64,000 nucleotides of DNA from Streptomyces abikoensis (GCF_014648775.1 NZ_BMRT01000001.1:1116001-1180000), one strand, 5' to 3'; shown: positions 1 through 9,307, counted from the first letter of the stretch. Notes: generated by a model not told the origin, from the letters alone. A program made the numbers and translations.

Positions 1-1269
1 GGACTTCTGCTGCTGGGTGGCCGGGCCTGCGACCTCTACGGTCGGCGTCGGCTCTTCACGCTGGGCCTGGCGGTCTTCGGGCTGTGCTCACTGGCGGGCG
101 GGCTGGCCCAGGCGCCCTGGCAACTGGTCGCCGCCCGGGCCGGCCAGGGCCTGGGTGCCGCAGCGGCCGCTCCGGCCGCGTTGGCCATGCTGACCGCCAC
201 GTTCCCCGAGGGGCCTCGGCGCACCCGGGCGCTCGGGGTGTGGAGCGCGGTGAACGCGGCGGGCGGCGCACTGGGTGTGCTCGCGGGCGGGCTGCTGACG
301 CAGTACGCGGGCTGGCGGTGGGTCATGCTGATCAACCTGCCCATCGTCGCGGCGGCTCTCGCGCTGGTCCCCGCGGGCGTGCCCGCCGACGCACCTCCCA
401 CCCGGCGCGAGGCTCCGGACATGCTCGGCGCCATCCTGGCGACCTGCGGAATCGGGCTGCTGGTGTTCGGGGTCGTCCGCACCGACACGGTCGGGTGGGG
501 CTCCCCCGCCACGCTGGTGGCCCTCGCCGCCTCGGCCGTACTGCTGGCCGCCTTCGTCGTCACCGAATCCCGGGCCCCGGCACCGCTGCTGCGCCTCGGG
601 CTGCTGCGCAGCCGCTGGGTCGCCGGCGCCAACGTCCTGGTGTTCCTCGCGGCGGCCGGGCAGTTCACCGCCTTCTACTTCGTGTCCCTGTATCTGCAAC
701 AGGTCCTGGGCATGGGCGCCGCTGCCACCGGTGCCGCCTTCCTGCCCTTCTCCGTCGGTCTGGTCGCGGGCACCGTCGCCGCGACCCGCATCACCTCCTC
801 CCGCTCCCCGCGCGCGGCTCTGGTGCCCGGCGCGCTGCTGGCCGCCGCAGGGCTGGCCTGGTTCGCCACCATCGATCCGGACGGCGGCTTCCTCGCCGAC
901 GTACTCGGCCCGTCCATCCTCACCAGCATCGGCACCGGACTGATCCTGGCTCCGGTCGCCGCCGCCGCGACCACAGGCGTCACCCCCCGCGAGGCCGGCA
1001 TGGCATCAGGCGTCTTCAACAGCTCCCGCCAGCTCGGCGGCTGCATCGGCCTGGCCGTCCTCGCAACCGTCGCTGCGCACCGCACCGGCGCGGCCACCGA
1101 CCCCGCCGCTCTGAACGACGGCTACGCCCTGGGCCTGGCGGTCACCGCCGCGCTCTTCCTGCTGGCCGCGGCCGTAGCGACCGCCGTACTGCCCCGCCAC
1201 CGCGCTGCGCCGACCACCCCGCACACCGCCGCCCCCACAGAGAATCAACTGGAAGGAACACCGTCATGA
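1..1269 (+). CDS. MFS drug exporter (DHA2/EmrB type), 5' end outside the window
   Basis: Integral membrane proton-coupled efflux permease of the major facilitator superfamily. The reading frame is open from base 1, so the N-terminus lies upstream of the window. The first visible residues include a motif A-like loop (GGRACDLYGRRRLF) between the second and third helices, followed by alternating hydrophobic helices and short charged loops to the end, as in 14-helix DHA2 exporters. An internal ATG at 181 is not the start, because conserved transporter sequence precedes it. The stop overlaps the ATG of the downstream cupin gene (ATGA), so the two are co-translated. Substrate cannot be read from the sequence; antibiotic or small-molecule export is the family norm. 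Confidence 0.9.
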   Translation, partial: GLLLLGGRACDLYGRRRLFTLGLAVFGLCSLAGGLAQAPWQLVAARAGQGLGAAAAAPAALAMLTATFPEGPRRTRALGVWSAVNAAGGALGVLAGGLLTQYAGWRWVMLINLPIVAAALALVPAGVPADAPPTRREAPDMLGAILATCGIGLLVFGVVRTDTVGWGSPATLVALAASAVLLAAFVVTESRAPAPLLRLGLLRSRWVAGANVLVFLAAAGQFTAFYFVSLYLQQVLGMGAAATGAAFLPFSVGLVAGTVAATRITSSRSPRAALVPGALLAAAGLAWFATIDPDGGFLADVLGPSILTSIGTGLILAPVAAAATTGVTPREAGMASGVFNSSRQLGGCIGLAVLATVAAHRTGAATDPAALNDGYALGLAVTAALFLLAAAVATAVLPRHRAAPTTPHTAAPTENQLEGTPS

Positions 1270-1661
1270 CGACGACACCCATCGACCTGTTCGCCTCGGC
1301 ACTGCTGTTCCACCCCGACGGCGACGTCCGGGCCGCCGAACGCCGGATGGCGAGCAGCGACTCGGGCGCATGGCAGATCGCGACCTTCCACGTGGAGACC
1401 GACGCCGACGTCCACGCCGACCACTGGGAAATGCACCCGGAGGCGGACGAGGCGGTGTGCTGCCTGGCAGGCGGCGCCCGGATCTACTTCCGCCCCACCG
1501 GACCCGGCGAATCCAGCGAGGCAGTGCAGTTGCCGGCGGGTGCCGCCGTGATCGTTCCCCGAGGTCGCTGGCACCGCCTGGAACTGGACTCTCCGAGCGA
1601 CCTCATGTCGATCACCCTTCGCCGCGGCACCCGCCTCGAAAGGCGCACCGACATCCACTGA
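1266..1661 (+). CDS. small cupin-domain protein
   Basis: A 131-residue soluble single-domain cupin. The core runs from about residue 40 to 125. It contains a first-motif-like stretch (HADHWEMHPEADEAVCCLAGG) and a second motif (AAVIVPRGRWHRLEL) that supplies metal-ligand-like His and Glu. Such proteins are either small metal-dependent isomerases or dioxygenases, or non-catalytic sensors. Translation is coupled to the upstream exporter through an ATGA overlap, so it may modify or sense the exported compound. No substrate can be assigned. Confidence 0.85.
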   Translation: MTTTPIDLFASALLFHPDGDVRAAERRMASSDSGAWQIATFHVETDADVHADHWEMHPEADEAVCCLAGGARIYFRPTGPGESSEAVQLPAGAAVIVPRGRWHRLELDSPSDLMSITLRRGTRLERRTDIH

Positions 1662-2041
1662 ATCACCGAGCATGCTCGGTCCCATTTGTTCAGGGCGGCG
1701 CTGCCCGCGGCGGGCACTCAAGGTGATCGCGGACGCCACAGCCTGGACGTCCTCGGTCTCGCCGGCGAAAGCGGCACGTCGTCCACCCGGCCGTCGGGCT
1801 GAGGTGTCCCCCGTCACGGTGCACGGTGCAGGCGGCCCGGCACCTTGTGGTTCCGGAACGGCGACGAGGACGGGCGGGCGGGCGCCGGATTGCTGGTGAG
1901 GCGCTTGCCTTCGGCAGGATGGATCATCGGCCACCACAAGACGGCCGGCCACCGTCCCCGCGCCCCCGGGCGCGTTGATCGCGACGGGACGGATCGAGGC
2001 GAGCGCGGGCGTCTTCTCGTCGGCCGTGTGCCGAGCGGTCG
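1662..2041. other. intergenic stretch, no gene recognised
   Basis: A 380-base stretch between the cupin stop and the convergent MarR stop. Short open frames occur on both strands, but none has a ribosome site or a recognisable domain. No clear strong hairpin was seen. Confidence 0.5.
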
Positions 2042-2548
2042 TCAGTTGAGGGTGGTGTCGCCCAGGGCCTCCAGTACCGGCCGGAGGGCCTCGGCGGCGT
2101 TGTCGACCAGGTCGCGGTCCACGTCGGCGAGCAGCCGCGCGTAGTTCGCCAGGTGGTCGGTGAAGACGGCCCGTGCGACCTCGTGCCCGTGCTCGGTGAG
2201 GTGGATCTTGACGGTGCGCCGGTCCTCTCCGTCGCGCACTCGTTTCACGAGGCCCTTGGCCTCCATCTTGTCGATGCGGTTGGTGATCGTGCCGGAGGAC
2301 ACCATGGACGCCTTGAGGAAGGTCCCGGCGGTGAGGGCGTAGGGCGGCCCGGAGCGCTGCAGCGTGGTGAGGACGTCGAACTCACCGACGTCCAGGCCGT
2401 GTTTGGTGGCGTTCGCCTTGACCGCCTTCTCCACCACCACGGCCAGCCGCTGGATGCGCCCGAAGAGCTGCACCGGCCAGAGGTCGTCCTCCACCTCGGC
2501 GCGCTCCTCGATCCACTGGCCGATGATCGCGTCCACAGCGTCGCTCAT
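2042..2548 (-). CDS. MarR-family transcriptional regulator
   Basis: A 168-residue MarR-type dimeric repressor. The winged helix spans roughly residues 45-120: a recognition-helix region (SMVSSGTITNRIDKMEAKGL) followed by the wing (KRVRDGEDRRTVKIHLTEHG), the classic D-x-R-DRR signature of the family. It is transcribed away from the cupin gene at 2699, and the 150 bases between them carry repeated and inverted GACTCTC/TCTCTTAG-type sequences that are a natural operator. MarR proteins usually repress themselves and the divergent gene and release DNA on binding a phenolic or lipophilic ligand; that role is inferred here. Confidence 0.92.
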   Translation of the reverse strand: MSDAVDAIIGQWIEERAEVEDDLWPVQLFGRIQRLAVVVEKAVKANATKHGLDVGEFDVLTTLQRSGPPYALTAGTFLKASMVSSGTITNRIDKMEAKGLVKRVRDGEDRRTVKIHLTEHGHEVARAVFTDHLANYARLLADVDRDLVDNAAEALRPVLEALGDTTLN

Positions 2549-2570
2549 CGCGGCCGCTCCTCTCGATACA

Positions 2571-2639
2571 GACTCTCTCGACGGAGACTCTACCAGCGCT
2601 GATTCTCTTAGATTCGAGATACTTGACCCTAAGAGAGTC
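2571..2639. promoter_or_regulatory. candidate MarR operator, inverted repeats
   Basis: The MarR/cupin divergent region holds GATTCTCTTAG (2601-2611) and its near-perfect inverse CTAAGAGAGTC (2629-2639, 10 of 11 pairs). GACTCTCTCG at 2571-2580 repeats the same core. The placement between two divergent starts fits a shared MarR operator. Binding is inferred. Confidence 0.5.
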
Positions 2640-2698
2640 GAGGTGCTCTTATCTCACTGCCGAGATTCCCAAGGTTGAACGACAGGCAGGAGCGCACG

Positions 2699-3205
2699 AT
2701 GTCGTACCCGCAGCACCCCCAGTACCCCGCTCCCCGTTACCACGGAGACCGGGGCGAGGTGAACGCGTCCTTCCGCACCGCCGACACCCCGCCGGAGCTC
2801 ACCTCGCCCCGCGGCGACGCCTACCACTACCTCGCCACCCACGAGTCGACCGGCGGCGAGTACGGCCTGTACAAGGTGGACCTGGCAGCGCGGGCCGCCG
2901 GCGCCAAGACCCATTTCCACAAGGCGATGTCGGAGTCCTTCTACGTCCTCTCCGGGCAACTGGAGCTCTTCAACGGCGAGAAGTGGGTGACGGGCCGCGC
3001 CGGTGACTTCCTGTACGTGCCCGTCGGCGGCCTCCACGCCTTCAAGAACGTGACGGACGAGCCCATGTCGATGCTCATGCTCTTCTCCCCGGGCGCCCCG
3101 CGCGAGGAGTTCTTCGAAAGGATCGCGGAGATGTCACAGCGCGGCGGCGAGGAACTCAAGGAGTTCCGTGTCCGGCACGACAGCTACTTCGAGGAGGACT
3201 TCTAG
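2699..3205 (+). CDS. cupin-domain protein divergent from MarR
   Basis: A 168-residue cupin whose core spans about residues 40-135. Motif 1 is seen around KTHFHKAMSESFYVLSGQLE (two His and one Glu as metal ligands) and motif 2 around GDFLYVPVGGLHAFKN, giving a complete metal-binding set. The ATG at 2699 follows the purine-rich AGGCAGGAG; a TTG 24 bases upstream in frame has no ribosome site. Some homologues are dioxygenase- or oxalate-decarboxylase-like, and others only bind ligands. Divergence from the MarR gene suggests induction by that regulator's ligand. Confidence 0.9.
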   Translation: MSYPQHPQYPAPRYHGDRGEVNASFRTADTPPELTSPRGDAYHYLATHESTGGEYGLYKVDLAARAAGAKTHFHKAMSESFYVLSGQLELFNGEKWVTGRAGDFLYVPVGGLHAFKNVTDEPMSMLMLFSPGAPREEFFERIAEMSQRGGEELKEFRVRHDSYFEEDF

Positions 3206-3386
3206 GCGCGGACGGTGTAGCGGACCACCGCCGACGGCCTCGGGGGCATCCCCCACGTCCGGTCCCGGAGTCGCGGCCGAGCTCGGGGGAAAACAGATGC
3301 CGCGGACCGCATGGCGACGTAATGTGTGATCTCGACTGCTGCCTATTACCTGGCCGTTGGTACGGCCACCGCTTCGGGAGGGCTTG

Positions 3387-4016
3387 ATGGTTGCGGACAT
3401 GGTCAGGACTTGGGTGGCGGGCTGGGCCGTGTCCCGGCGGACGCCCCCGCCCGTCGAGAAGCCCTGGGGGTTCTATGTAGAGGTGGTCGGCAACCCCGAC
3501 GAAGTGGGACGCCATGTCCTGCCCGAGGCCGAGGAGTCGTTGGTCCGCAGCGCCGCGGCCTCGGTGTCCGCGCCGCGGACGTGGATGAAGATGCCCGCCG
3601 AGCCGGAGGAGATCGAGTCCTGGCTGCCCCAGGGGTGGGCCTGGGAGGAGAGCGGCCATCTGATGGCCGTTGACCTGATGGCCACGCACCCGGTCGCGCC
3701 CGAGGGGTACACCGCGACCGTGGAGACCCTCGGAGCCGTCACCTACGCTCGTGTGCTGGATGCGGCGGGCAAGCAGGCGGCCCAGGGGCAGATGGCGCTC
3801 CTCGGGGAAGCCGTGGTCGTGGACCGGGTGACGACCGATGAGGCCCATCGGCGGCGCGGGCTGGGCAATTTCGTGATGCGTACGCTCACCGACCACGCCC
3901 TGGAGACGGGCGCGGTCCTCGGCGTTCTCGGTGCGACCGACGCCGGGCGCGCGCTGTACGAGACGCTGGGCTGGAAGAAGCACGCGACACTGGCGGAGTG
4001 CGTCTACCGGCCCTGA
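3387..4016 (+). CDS. GNAT-family N-acetyltransferase
   Basis: A 209-residue acetyl-CoA-dependent acetyltransferase. The C-terminal half carries the GNAT core: VVVDRVTTDEAHRRRGLGNF is motif A, with an R-R-G-L-G pyrophosphate loop in place of the commoner Q/RxxGxG/A, followed by LGATDAGRALYETLGW (motif B, loss-of-substrate-side helix). The N-terminal half (about 1-120) is a less conserved substrate domain. ATG 3387 is preceded by GGGAGGG at 3376-3382, which favours it over a TTG ten codons upstream. Single gene; acceptor substrate unknown. Confidence 0.88.
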   Translation: MVADMVRTWVAGWAVSRRTPPPVEKPWGFYVEVVGNPDEVGRHVLPEAEESLVRSAAASVSAPRTWMKMPAEPEEIESWLPQGWAWEESGHLMAVDLMATHPVAPEGYTATVETLGAVTYARVLDAAGKQAAQGQMALLGEAVVVDRVTTDEAHRRRGLGNFVMRTLTDHALETGAVLGVLGATDAGRALYETLGWKKHATLAECVYRP

Positions 4017-4172
4017 AGCAGGAACACCGGCCGTACGCCGGGGGGGTAGCCGGTTTGCTCGGAAGGGCCTGCGGGGCCGCCCCTCTCGCCCCCGGCAGGG
4101 CACACCATGCGGGTCAATCACGTCTACGGCCGGCCGTAGCGGCGCCCTGGCCACCAGGAACCACCGTCCCGC

Positions 4173-4444
4173 TCAGAGCCGGCAGTGCATCACGTGCAGC
4201 CCGACGAGGACGCCGGCCTGTTGGCTTCCACGACCGCGTTGAACTGGATCCCCCGGAAGCCCTCCGCGCGGCTCCAGTCGATGACGTGTTCGCCAAGAGC
4301 CCGCCCGATGCCCTTGCCCTGGTGGGCCGGGTCGACCACGGCCGCGCCTCTTCGAGGGTCTGGCCCTCGGCTCACGGAGTAGAACCGGTAGATGCCCGGC
4401 CAGTCCTCGTCGGAGGCTGTGCGGATCTCCATGCGCGGCAGCAT
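4173..4444 (-). pseudogene. decayed GNAT (phosphinothricin acetyltransferase-like) gene
   Basis: The N-terminus MEIRTASDEDWPGIYRFY is typical of the PAT-like GNAT family, but it jumps straight to VDPAHQGKGIGRALGEHVID, so roughly 60-70 residues between them, including most of the acetyl-CoA-side strands, are missing. After FNAVVEANRPA the frame runs to a stop, while the family C-terminus (VGLHVMHCRL) is found in the next frame down to 4173. There is thus a large internal deletion plus a second deletion/frameshift near the end. It is unlikely to make a working enzyme. Confidence 0.8.
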
Positions 4445-4496
4445 ACGTGCTCATCCGCAAAGGAACCGGTCCTCCAGCTGAGGTACGAAGCCGTCA

Positions 4497-5066
4497 CTAC
4501 GGAGTCGTCGTGGAGATCACATACGCGCGGGGGCGGTTGGGGTTGTCCCAGTTGACGACGATCTCGAAGTTCGGCTCGGGCTTGTCGTGGGAGACGGCCG
4601 TGCCCCGCCAGTGGTGGTCTTCGGGGCCGAACTTCCAGCCGACGACGTCCGCCTCGTCCTTGTCGATGGTGACCTTGCCGGGCTGGAGTTCGGCGGCGGA
4701 GGTGCCGAGTTGCTCCAGCCAGTGGTCGAGCCTGTCGCCGGTGGTGGTGAACTGGAGGTACAGCGAGCTGGACTTCCACGAGTTGGTCTCGTAGTGGGCG
4801 ACGTACGCGGCGCCCGGCGGCACCGTCATCCCGTAGATGCGGCGCTGCAGCCGGGACGGCCAGCCGGACTCCAGCCCCGTCTGGGCCGCTTCCTCGCGCT
4901 TGGACTCGCTGCCACTGCGGCTCTGCATCGCGGAGATGTAGAGGTACCCGGCGGGGATGGCGACGAGCAGGAAGACGATCAGGGGTTTGACCCAGCGGGG
5001 GGCGCGCCGGGGCGGGACCGGCGGTTCGCCGGGGGTGGTGAGCTGTTCGGGCTGCACGGCGGTCAC
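4497..5066 (-). CDS. membrane-anchored protein of unknown function, coupled to ROK kinase
   Basis: A 189-residue protein with a proline-rich cytoplasmic N-terminus, one transmembrane segment (about residues 26-46, VKPLIVFLLVAIPAGYLY) and an extracytoplasmic domain of about 140 residues rich in Trp and charged residues. No named family was recognised. The GTG start at 5066 overlaps the stop of the ROK kinase gene (GTGA), so it is co-translated with it and is the last gene of that unit. It could be a sensor or an envelope component; nothing in the sequence decides. Confidence 0.8.
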   Translation of the reverse strand: MTAVQPEQLTTPGEPPVPPRRAPRWVKPLIVFLLVAIPAGYLYISAMQSRSGSESKREEAAQTGLESGWPSRLQRRIYGMTVPPGAAYVAHYETNSWKSSSLYLQFTTTGDRLDHWLEQLGTSAAELQPGKVTIDKDEADVVGWKFGPEDHHWRGTAVSHDKPEPNFEIVVNWDNPNRPRAYVISTTTP

Positions 5067-6184
5067 CCCCGGCCCGCCCGCGCGTAGCGCTCGTAGCGCT
5101 CCACCCGGCGGCGGTTGGCGCGGCGGAAGCGGCGGGCGACGAGGCGGGCGAGGTCGGCGGCGCCGACCATGCCGGCCTCGGGGCCGAGCTGGGCCTTGAC
5201 GATGCGGGCCTCGGGGCGGTAACCGCGGCCGGTGAGGTGGCGGCGGAAGGCGTCGCGGGCGGGGCCGATCAGCAGGTCGTCGGCGGCGCTGACGCCACCG
5301 CCGATGACGAAGCACGAGGGGTCGAGGGCGGCGGCGAGGTTGGCGATGCCGACGCCGAGCCACTGGCCGATGTCCTGGAGGAGCTCGACGCACATGGCGT
5401 CCCCGGAGCGGGCCAGCTCGGTGATCAGCGGGCCGGTGATCTCCTTGACGTTGCCGCCGACGCGGTCCATGATCCCGTACGCCACCGGGGACTCGGCCGC
5501 GGCGAGCTCGCGGGCCTCGCGGACGAGCGCGTTGCCGGAGCTGTACTGCTCCCAGCAGCCGCGGTTGCCGCAGGGGCAGCGGTGGCCGCCGGGGACGACC
5601 TGCATATGGCCGAATTCGCCGGCGACGCCGAACTTGCCGCGCTTGACCTGGCCGTCCTCGAGGATGGCGCCGCCGATGCCCGTACCGAGGGTGATCATGA
5701 CGAGGTGGTCCTCGCCCCGGCCGGCGCCGAAGCGCCACTCGGCCCAGGCGGCGGTGTTGGCGTCGTTGTCGACCATGACGGGCACGGCGAGACGGCCGGC
5801 GAGGCGGTCGCGCAGCGGTTCGTTGCGCCAGGACAGGTGGGGGGCGAAGAGGACCCGGTTGCGGTCGGCGTCGACCCAGCCGGCGGCACCGATGCCCACG
5901 GCGTGGACGTCGTGGCGGTCGGAGAGGTCGAGTACGAGCTCGACGATGGTGTCCTCGACGACCTTGGGGCTCTTGGACTTGTCCGGGGTCTCGGTGCGGA
6001 GCTTCTCCAGGATGTTGCCGTCGGCGTCCACGACACCCGCCATCACCTTGGTGCCGCCGATGTCGATGCCGACCGTGGGGACGCGCGGGGCGGTGAGGTG
6101 CGAGCGCCGCTCGCGTGTGCCGACCGTGCGGAGCACGGTCGCTGTGGCGCTGCCCCGGTGTACCCGCTCGCGGTACATGCTCAT
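5063..6184 (-). CDS. ROK-family sugar kinase (glucokinase-like)
   Basis: A 373-residue cytoplasmic kinase that phosphorylates a hexose or an N-acetyl hexosamine at the expense of ATP. The phosphate loop GIDIGGTKV begins at residue 39. The ROK zinc signature follows the catalytic segment: GEFGHMQVVPGGHRCPCGNR with the later GCWEQY, i.e. GH-x9-C-x-CG-x2-GC-x-E. There is no N-terminal helix-turn-helix, so it is an enzyme rather than a ROK repressor, although an unusual 35-residue basic leader precedes the kinase domain. It lies downstream of a sugar ABC operon in the same direction (203-base gap with a hairpin), so it most likely phosphorylates the imported sugar. Confidence 0.9.
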   Translation of the reverse strand: MSMYRERVHRGSATATVLRTVGTRERRSHLTAPRVPTVGIDIGGTKVMAGVVDADGNILEKLRTETPDKSKSPKVVEDTIVELVLDLSDRHDVHAVGIGAAGWVDADRNRVLFAPHLSWRNEPLRDRLAGRLAVPVMVDNDANTAAWAEWRFGAGRGEDHLVMITLGTGIGGAILEDGQVKRGKFGVAGEFGHMQVVPGGHRCPCGNRGCWEQYSSGNALVREARELAAAESPVAYGIMDRVGGNVKEITGPLITELARSGDAMCVELLQDIGQWLGVGIANLAAALDPSCFVIGGGVSAADDLLIGPARDAFRRHLTGRGYRPEARIVKAQLGPEAGMVGAADLARLVARRFRRANRRRVERYERYARAGRG

Positions 6185-6332
6185 CGCGGTCGTAGCCCCT
6201 GCGGTGGTCTCGTGAGGCCGTGGGCCTCGTGGATGCGGTCATGCGGTCGTGGCCGATTGTGCCTCACTGACGGGTCACGACGCACAACGGCGCTGGTCAC
6301 CCGGTTGTGGGCAATCGTCCCGTAAGGACGGA

Positions 6333-6370
6333 GGGCGGGCGCGTACGGTTCCCGCCGTCCGCGCCCGCCC
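6333..6370 (-). terminator. hairpin after the sugar ABC operon
   Basis: GGGCGGGCGCG (6333-6343) pairs perfectly with CGCGCCCGCCC (6360-6370) around a 16-base loop, 18 bases beyond the ATPase stop codon. No U tract is present, as is usual in actinomycetes. Confidence 0.6.
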
Positions 6371-6387
6371 GGTGTTCCACGAGGGGG

Positions 6388-7263
6388 TCAGCCGTCCTTC
6401 TCCGGCTCGTCCACCCTCTCCGACTTGCCCGGCTTGTCCGACTCCTCCGGTTCCGGCTCGATCCTTCTGCCGCCGATCACGTCCGGGCCCGGGGCCCGCT
6501 CCAGTTCGTGGCTGAGCTGGTCGAGCTCGCTGCCGCCCGCCATCTGCCGGGTGAGCTCGTCGAGCGCGATCCCGGACTTCGGGTGGCTGCCCGCCATGGC
6601 GCCCCGCTTGAGGAGGACGAAACGGTCGCCGACGAGGTAGGCGTGGTGGGGGTTGTGCGTGATCAAGACCACGCCGAGGCCGGCGTCCCGCGCGGCCGCG
6701 ACGTACTTGAGGACGACGCCGGACTGCTTGACGCCGAGCGCCGCCGTCGGCTCGTCCAGGACGAGGACCTTCGCGCCGAAGTACACGGCGCGGGCGATGG
6801 CCACGCACTGGCGCTCGCCGCCGGAGAGGGTGCCGATCGGCTGGTCGACGTCGCGCAGGTCGATGCCCATGCGCAGGAGCTCCGCGCGGGTGGTCTCGCG
6901 CATCTTCCGCACGTCGAGGCGCTTGAAGGGGCCCGCGCCCGTCGTCGGCTCGGAGCCGAGGAAGAAGTTGCGCCAGACCGGCATCAGGGGGACGACGGCG
7001 AGGTCCTGGTAGACCGTGGCGATGCCGCGGTCGAGGGCCTCGCGGGGGGAGGCCAGCCGGGTCTCCTCGCCGTCGATCTCGAAGGTGCCGGTGTCGTGCT
7101 GGTGGAGGCCCGCGATGATCTTGATGAGCGTCGACTTGCCGGCGCCGTTGTCACCGAGGACGCAGGTGATCTCGCCCGGGTGGACCTCCAGGGAGACGCC
7201 CTCGAGCGCCCGGATGTTGCCGTAGAACTTGCTCACGTCGGTGAGCTTGACGAGTGCGGTCAC
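6388..7263 (-). CDS. sugar ABC transporter ATP-binding protein, single domain
   Basis: A 291-residue cytoplasmic ATPase that energises carbohydrate import (CUT2 family). Walker [10 protein letters not shown] is at residues 37-45, the ABC signature LSGGERQ and Walker [13 protein letters not shown] follow, and the switch His is in [13 protein letters not shown]2 ATPases such as RbsA or XylG usually contain two fused ABC domains of about 500 residues; this one has a single domain, like FrcA, and must act as a homodimer. A charged tail (residues about 255-291, rich in Pro, Glu, Asp, Lys) is extra. The GTG start overlaps the permease stop (GTGA). Confidence 0.93.
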   Translation of the reverse strand: MTALVKLTDVSKFYGNIRALEGVSLEVHPGEITCVLGDNGAGKSTLIKIIAGLHQHDTGTFEIDGEETRLASPREALDRGIATVYQDLAVVPLMPVWRNFFLGSEPTTGAGPFKRLDVRKMRETTRAELLRMGIDLRDVDQPIGTLSGGERQCVAIARAVYFGAKVLVLDEPTAALGVKQSGVVLKYVAAARDAGLGVVLITHNPHHAYLVGDRFVLLKRGAMAGSHPKSGIALDELTRQMAGGSELDQLSHELERAPGPDVIGGRRIEPEPEESDKPGKSERVDEPEKDG

Positions 7264-8300
7264 TTGCTCGCCTCCGCGCGCTTGCGGACCCATGCGTTGA
7301 GCAGGGTCGCGAGGAGCAGCATCGCGCCGAGGAAGAACTTGAACCAGTCCGGGTTCCACTGCGCGTACACGATGCCCTTGCTGGTCATGCCGAAGATGAA
7401 GGCGCCGACCGCCGAGCCGATGGCGGAGCCGTAGCCGCCGGTCATCAGGCAGCCGCCGATGACGGCCGCGATGATGTAGAGGAACTCGTTGCCGACGCCC
7501 TCGCCGGACTGCACCACGTCGTAGGACATCAGGAGGTGCTGGCCGGAGATCCAGGCGCAGAAGGCGACGGCCATATAGAGGCCGATCTTGGTCTTGTTGA
7601 CCGGGACGCCGACGGCCCGGGCGGCGTCGGAGCCGCCGCCGACGGCGAAGATCCAGTTGCCGACGCGGGTGCGCAGCAGGATCCAGGTGGCCAGGGCGAC
7701 GAGGCCGAACCACCAGAGGATCGTCACCTGCAGGTCGACACCGCCGACGGTGAGGTGGGAGGCGAAGACGGCGTGGGCGGAGCCGAAGCCTTCCATGTCA
7801 CCGATGGTCTTGGTGGAGACGGTGCCGCTGATGAGCTTGGTGAAGCCCAGATTCAGGCCGGTGAGCATGAGGAACGTGCCGAGCGTGATGATGAAGCTCG
7901 GCAGTTTGGTGCGGGTGAGCATGAAGCCGTTGAAGAAGCCGATGGCCAGGGTCGTCAGCAGGGAGACCCCGACGCCGACCCAGACGTTCGCCGTCATCTG
8001 GTAGCTGAACATCGACGAGACCAGGGCGGAGGTCGTGACCATCACACCGGTCGACAGGTCGAACTCGCCGCCGATCATCAGCAGGGCGACGGGGACCGCC
8101 ATGATGCCGATCGTCGAGGACGCGTACAGCACCGTGGAGAGGCTGGACGCGCGCAGGAAGCTGTCGGCGACGAACGAGAAGAAGAGGAAGACCGCCGCCG
8201 CGCCGACGACCGCGCCCAGCTCGGGGCGGCCGAGCATCCGGCGGAGCACGCCGCGGTGGACGAGCCGCTCGTCGGCCCGTGCGGTTGTCGCTGTACTCAT
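7260..8300 (-). CDS. sugar ABC transporter permease (CUT2/RbsC-like)
   Basis: A 346-residue inner-membrane channel with about ten hydrophobic helices. The segment [20 protein letters not shown] matches the conserved G-G-x-D-L-S-x-G stretch of ribose/xylose permeases, and [14 protein letters not shown] sequence (here [12 protein letters not shown]) is the EAA-like loop that docks the ATPase. A basic N-terminal tail of about 30 residues precedes the first helix. The ATG at 8300 overlaps the lipoprotein gene stop (ATGA), and the stop overlaps the ATPase start. It functions as a homodimer with the neighbouring ATPase. Confidence 0.93.
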   Translation of the reverse strand: MSTATTARADERLVHRGVLRRMLGRPELGAVVGAAAVFLFFSFVADSFLRASSLSTVLYASSTIGIMAVPVALLMIGGEFDLSTGVMVTTSALVSSMFSYQMTANVWVGVGVSLLTTLAIGFFNGFMLTRTKLPSFIITLGTFLMLTGLNLGFTKLISGTVSTKTIGDMEGFGSAHAVFASHLTVGGVDLQVTILWWFGLVALATWILLRTRVGNWIFAVGGGSDAARAVGVPVNKTKIGLYMAVAFCAWISGQHLLMSYDVVQSGEGVGNEFLYIIAAVIGGCLMTGGYGSAIGSAVGAFIFGMTSKGIVYAQWNPDWFKFFLGAMLLLATLLNAWVRKRAEASK

Positions 8301-9307
8301 CGGGTGCCCCGCTTCGTGTACTCGGCGAGGGTCTTCGCGTCGTCCTTGGTGACGATCTGCGGGCCGGTGAGGACCGGGCGGCCACCGCCGAGCATGTCGC
8401 GGTTGTACCGGTAGAGCCAGAGCAGGTCGACGGCCTCGTAGCCCTGGAGGTACGGGTCCTGGTCGACGGCGAAGCCGAGGGAGCCGTTCTGGAGGGCCTC
8501 GGCGACCTTGGCGTTGAGGTCGAAGGTGTCGACCTCGACCTTGCTGCCGGCCTGCTGGGCGGCCTTCACGGCGGTGGGGGCGAAGGGGGCGCCGAGGGTG
8601 ACGACGGCGTCGATGTCCTTGTCGGACTGGAGCTTCGCCTCGATGGAGGACTGCACGCTGGGCATGTTGGTGCCCTCGACGTAGAGGTTCTGCACCTCGC
8701 CCTTGAATGCCTTCTTCACGCCTTCGCAGCGCTGCTCGTGGCCGACGTTGCCCTGCTCGTGGAGGACGCAGACGGCCTTCTTCTTGCCGCGCTGGTTGAG
8801 CTGCTCGCCGACGGCCTCGCCGGCGATGACCTCGTCCTGGCCGATGTGGGTGAGCGCGCCGAACTCCTTGGACTTGTCGGAGCCCGAGTTCACGGTGATC
8901 ACCGGGATGCCGGCCTTCACCGCCTTGGCGACGACGTCCTTCATGGCGTCGGGCTTGGCGAGCGTGACGATCAGGCCGTCGACCTTCTGGTCGATCATGG
9001 CCTGGACGTTCTGCGCCTGCTTGTTGCCCTCGACGTCGTGGGCGTAGAGGAATTTGATGTTGTCCTTGGCCGCCGCCTGCTTGGCACCGTTCTGCACGAT
9101 GTCCCAGAAGGTGTCGCCATCGCCCGAGTGGGTGACCATCGCGAAGGTCCACCGGGGGGTGTCGACCGCGGCCCGCCCCTGGGCGGCCTTGGCGGCCCGC
9201 TCCTCGGCGCGCTTGCCGCCCGTGCTGCTGCATCCAGCGAGTGTGGCGCCGAGCACCGCTGCCAGCACGGCACTCACCGCGCGTACGCCTGTCCGAACCC
9301 TTGCCAC
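8297..9307 (-). CDS. sugar-binding lipoprotein of the ABC transporter
   Basis: A 336-residue periplasmic-binding-protein-like lipoprotein (Peripla_BP_4 fold, ribose/xylose/galactose type). A signal peptide ends in the lipobox LAGC with Cys at residue 26, which anchors it outside the membrane. The mature protein shows the two-lobe pattern: FAMVTHSGDGDTFWDIVQNG at the start of lobe 1, then MIDQKVDGLIVT and KAGIPVITVNSG, the hallmark strands of this family. The start is GTG at 9307. The first gene of a three-gene operon, it sets transport specificity; the sugar itself cannot be read from sequence. Confidence 0.93.
   Translation of the reverse strand: MARVRTGVRAVSAVLAAVLGATLAGCSSTGGKRAEERAAKAAQGRAAVDTPRWTFAMVTHSGDGDTFWDIVQNGAKQAAAKDNIKFLYAHDVEGNKQAQNVQAMIDQKVDGLIVTLAKPDAMKDVVAKAVKAGIPVITVNSGSDKSKEFGALTHIGQDEVIAGEAVGEQLNQRGKKKAVCVLHEQGNVGHEQRCEGVKKAFKGEVQNLYVEGTNMPSVQSSIEAKLQSDKDIDAVVTLGAPFAPTAVKAAQQAGSKVEVDTFDLNAKVAEALQNGSLGFAVDQDPYLQGYEAVDLLWLYRYNRDMLGGGRPVLTGPQIVTKDDAKTLAEYTKRGTR

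Noticed and set aside
1672..1899. Small plus-strand open frame in the gap after the cupin gene
   Set aside because: No ribosome site, no hydrophobic or conserved segment, and biased composition typical of spurious frames.
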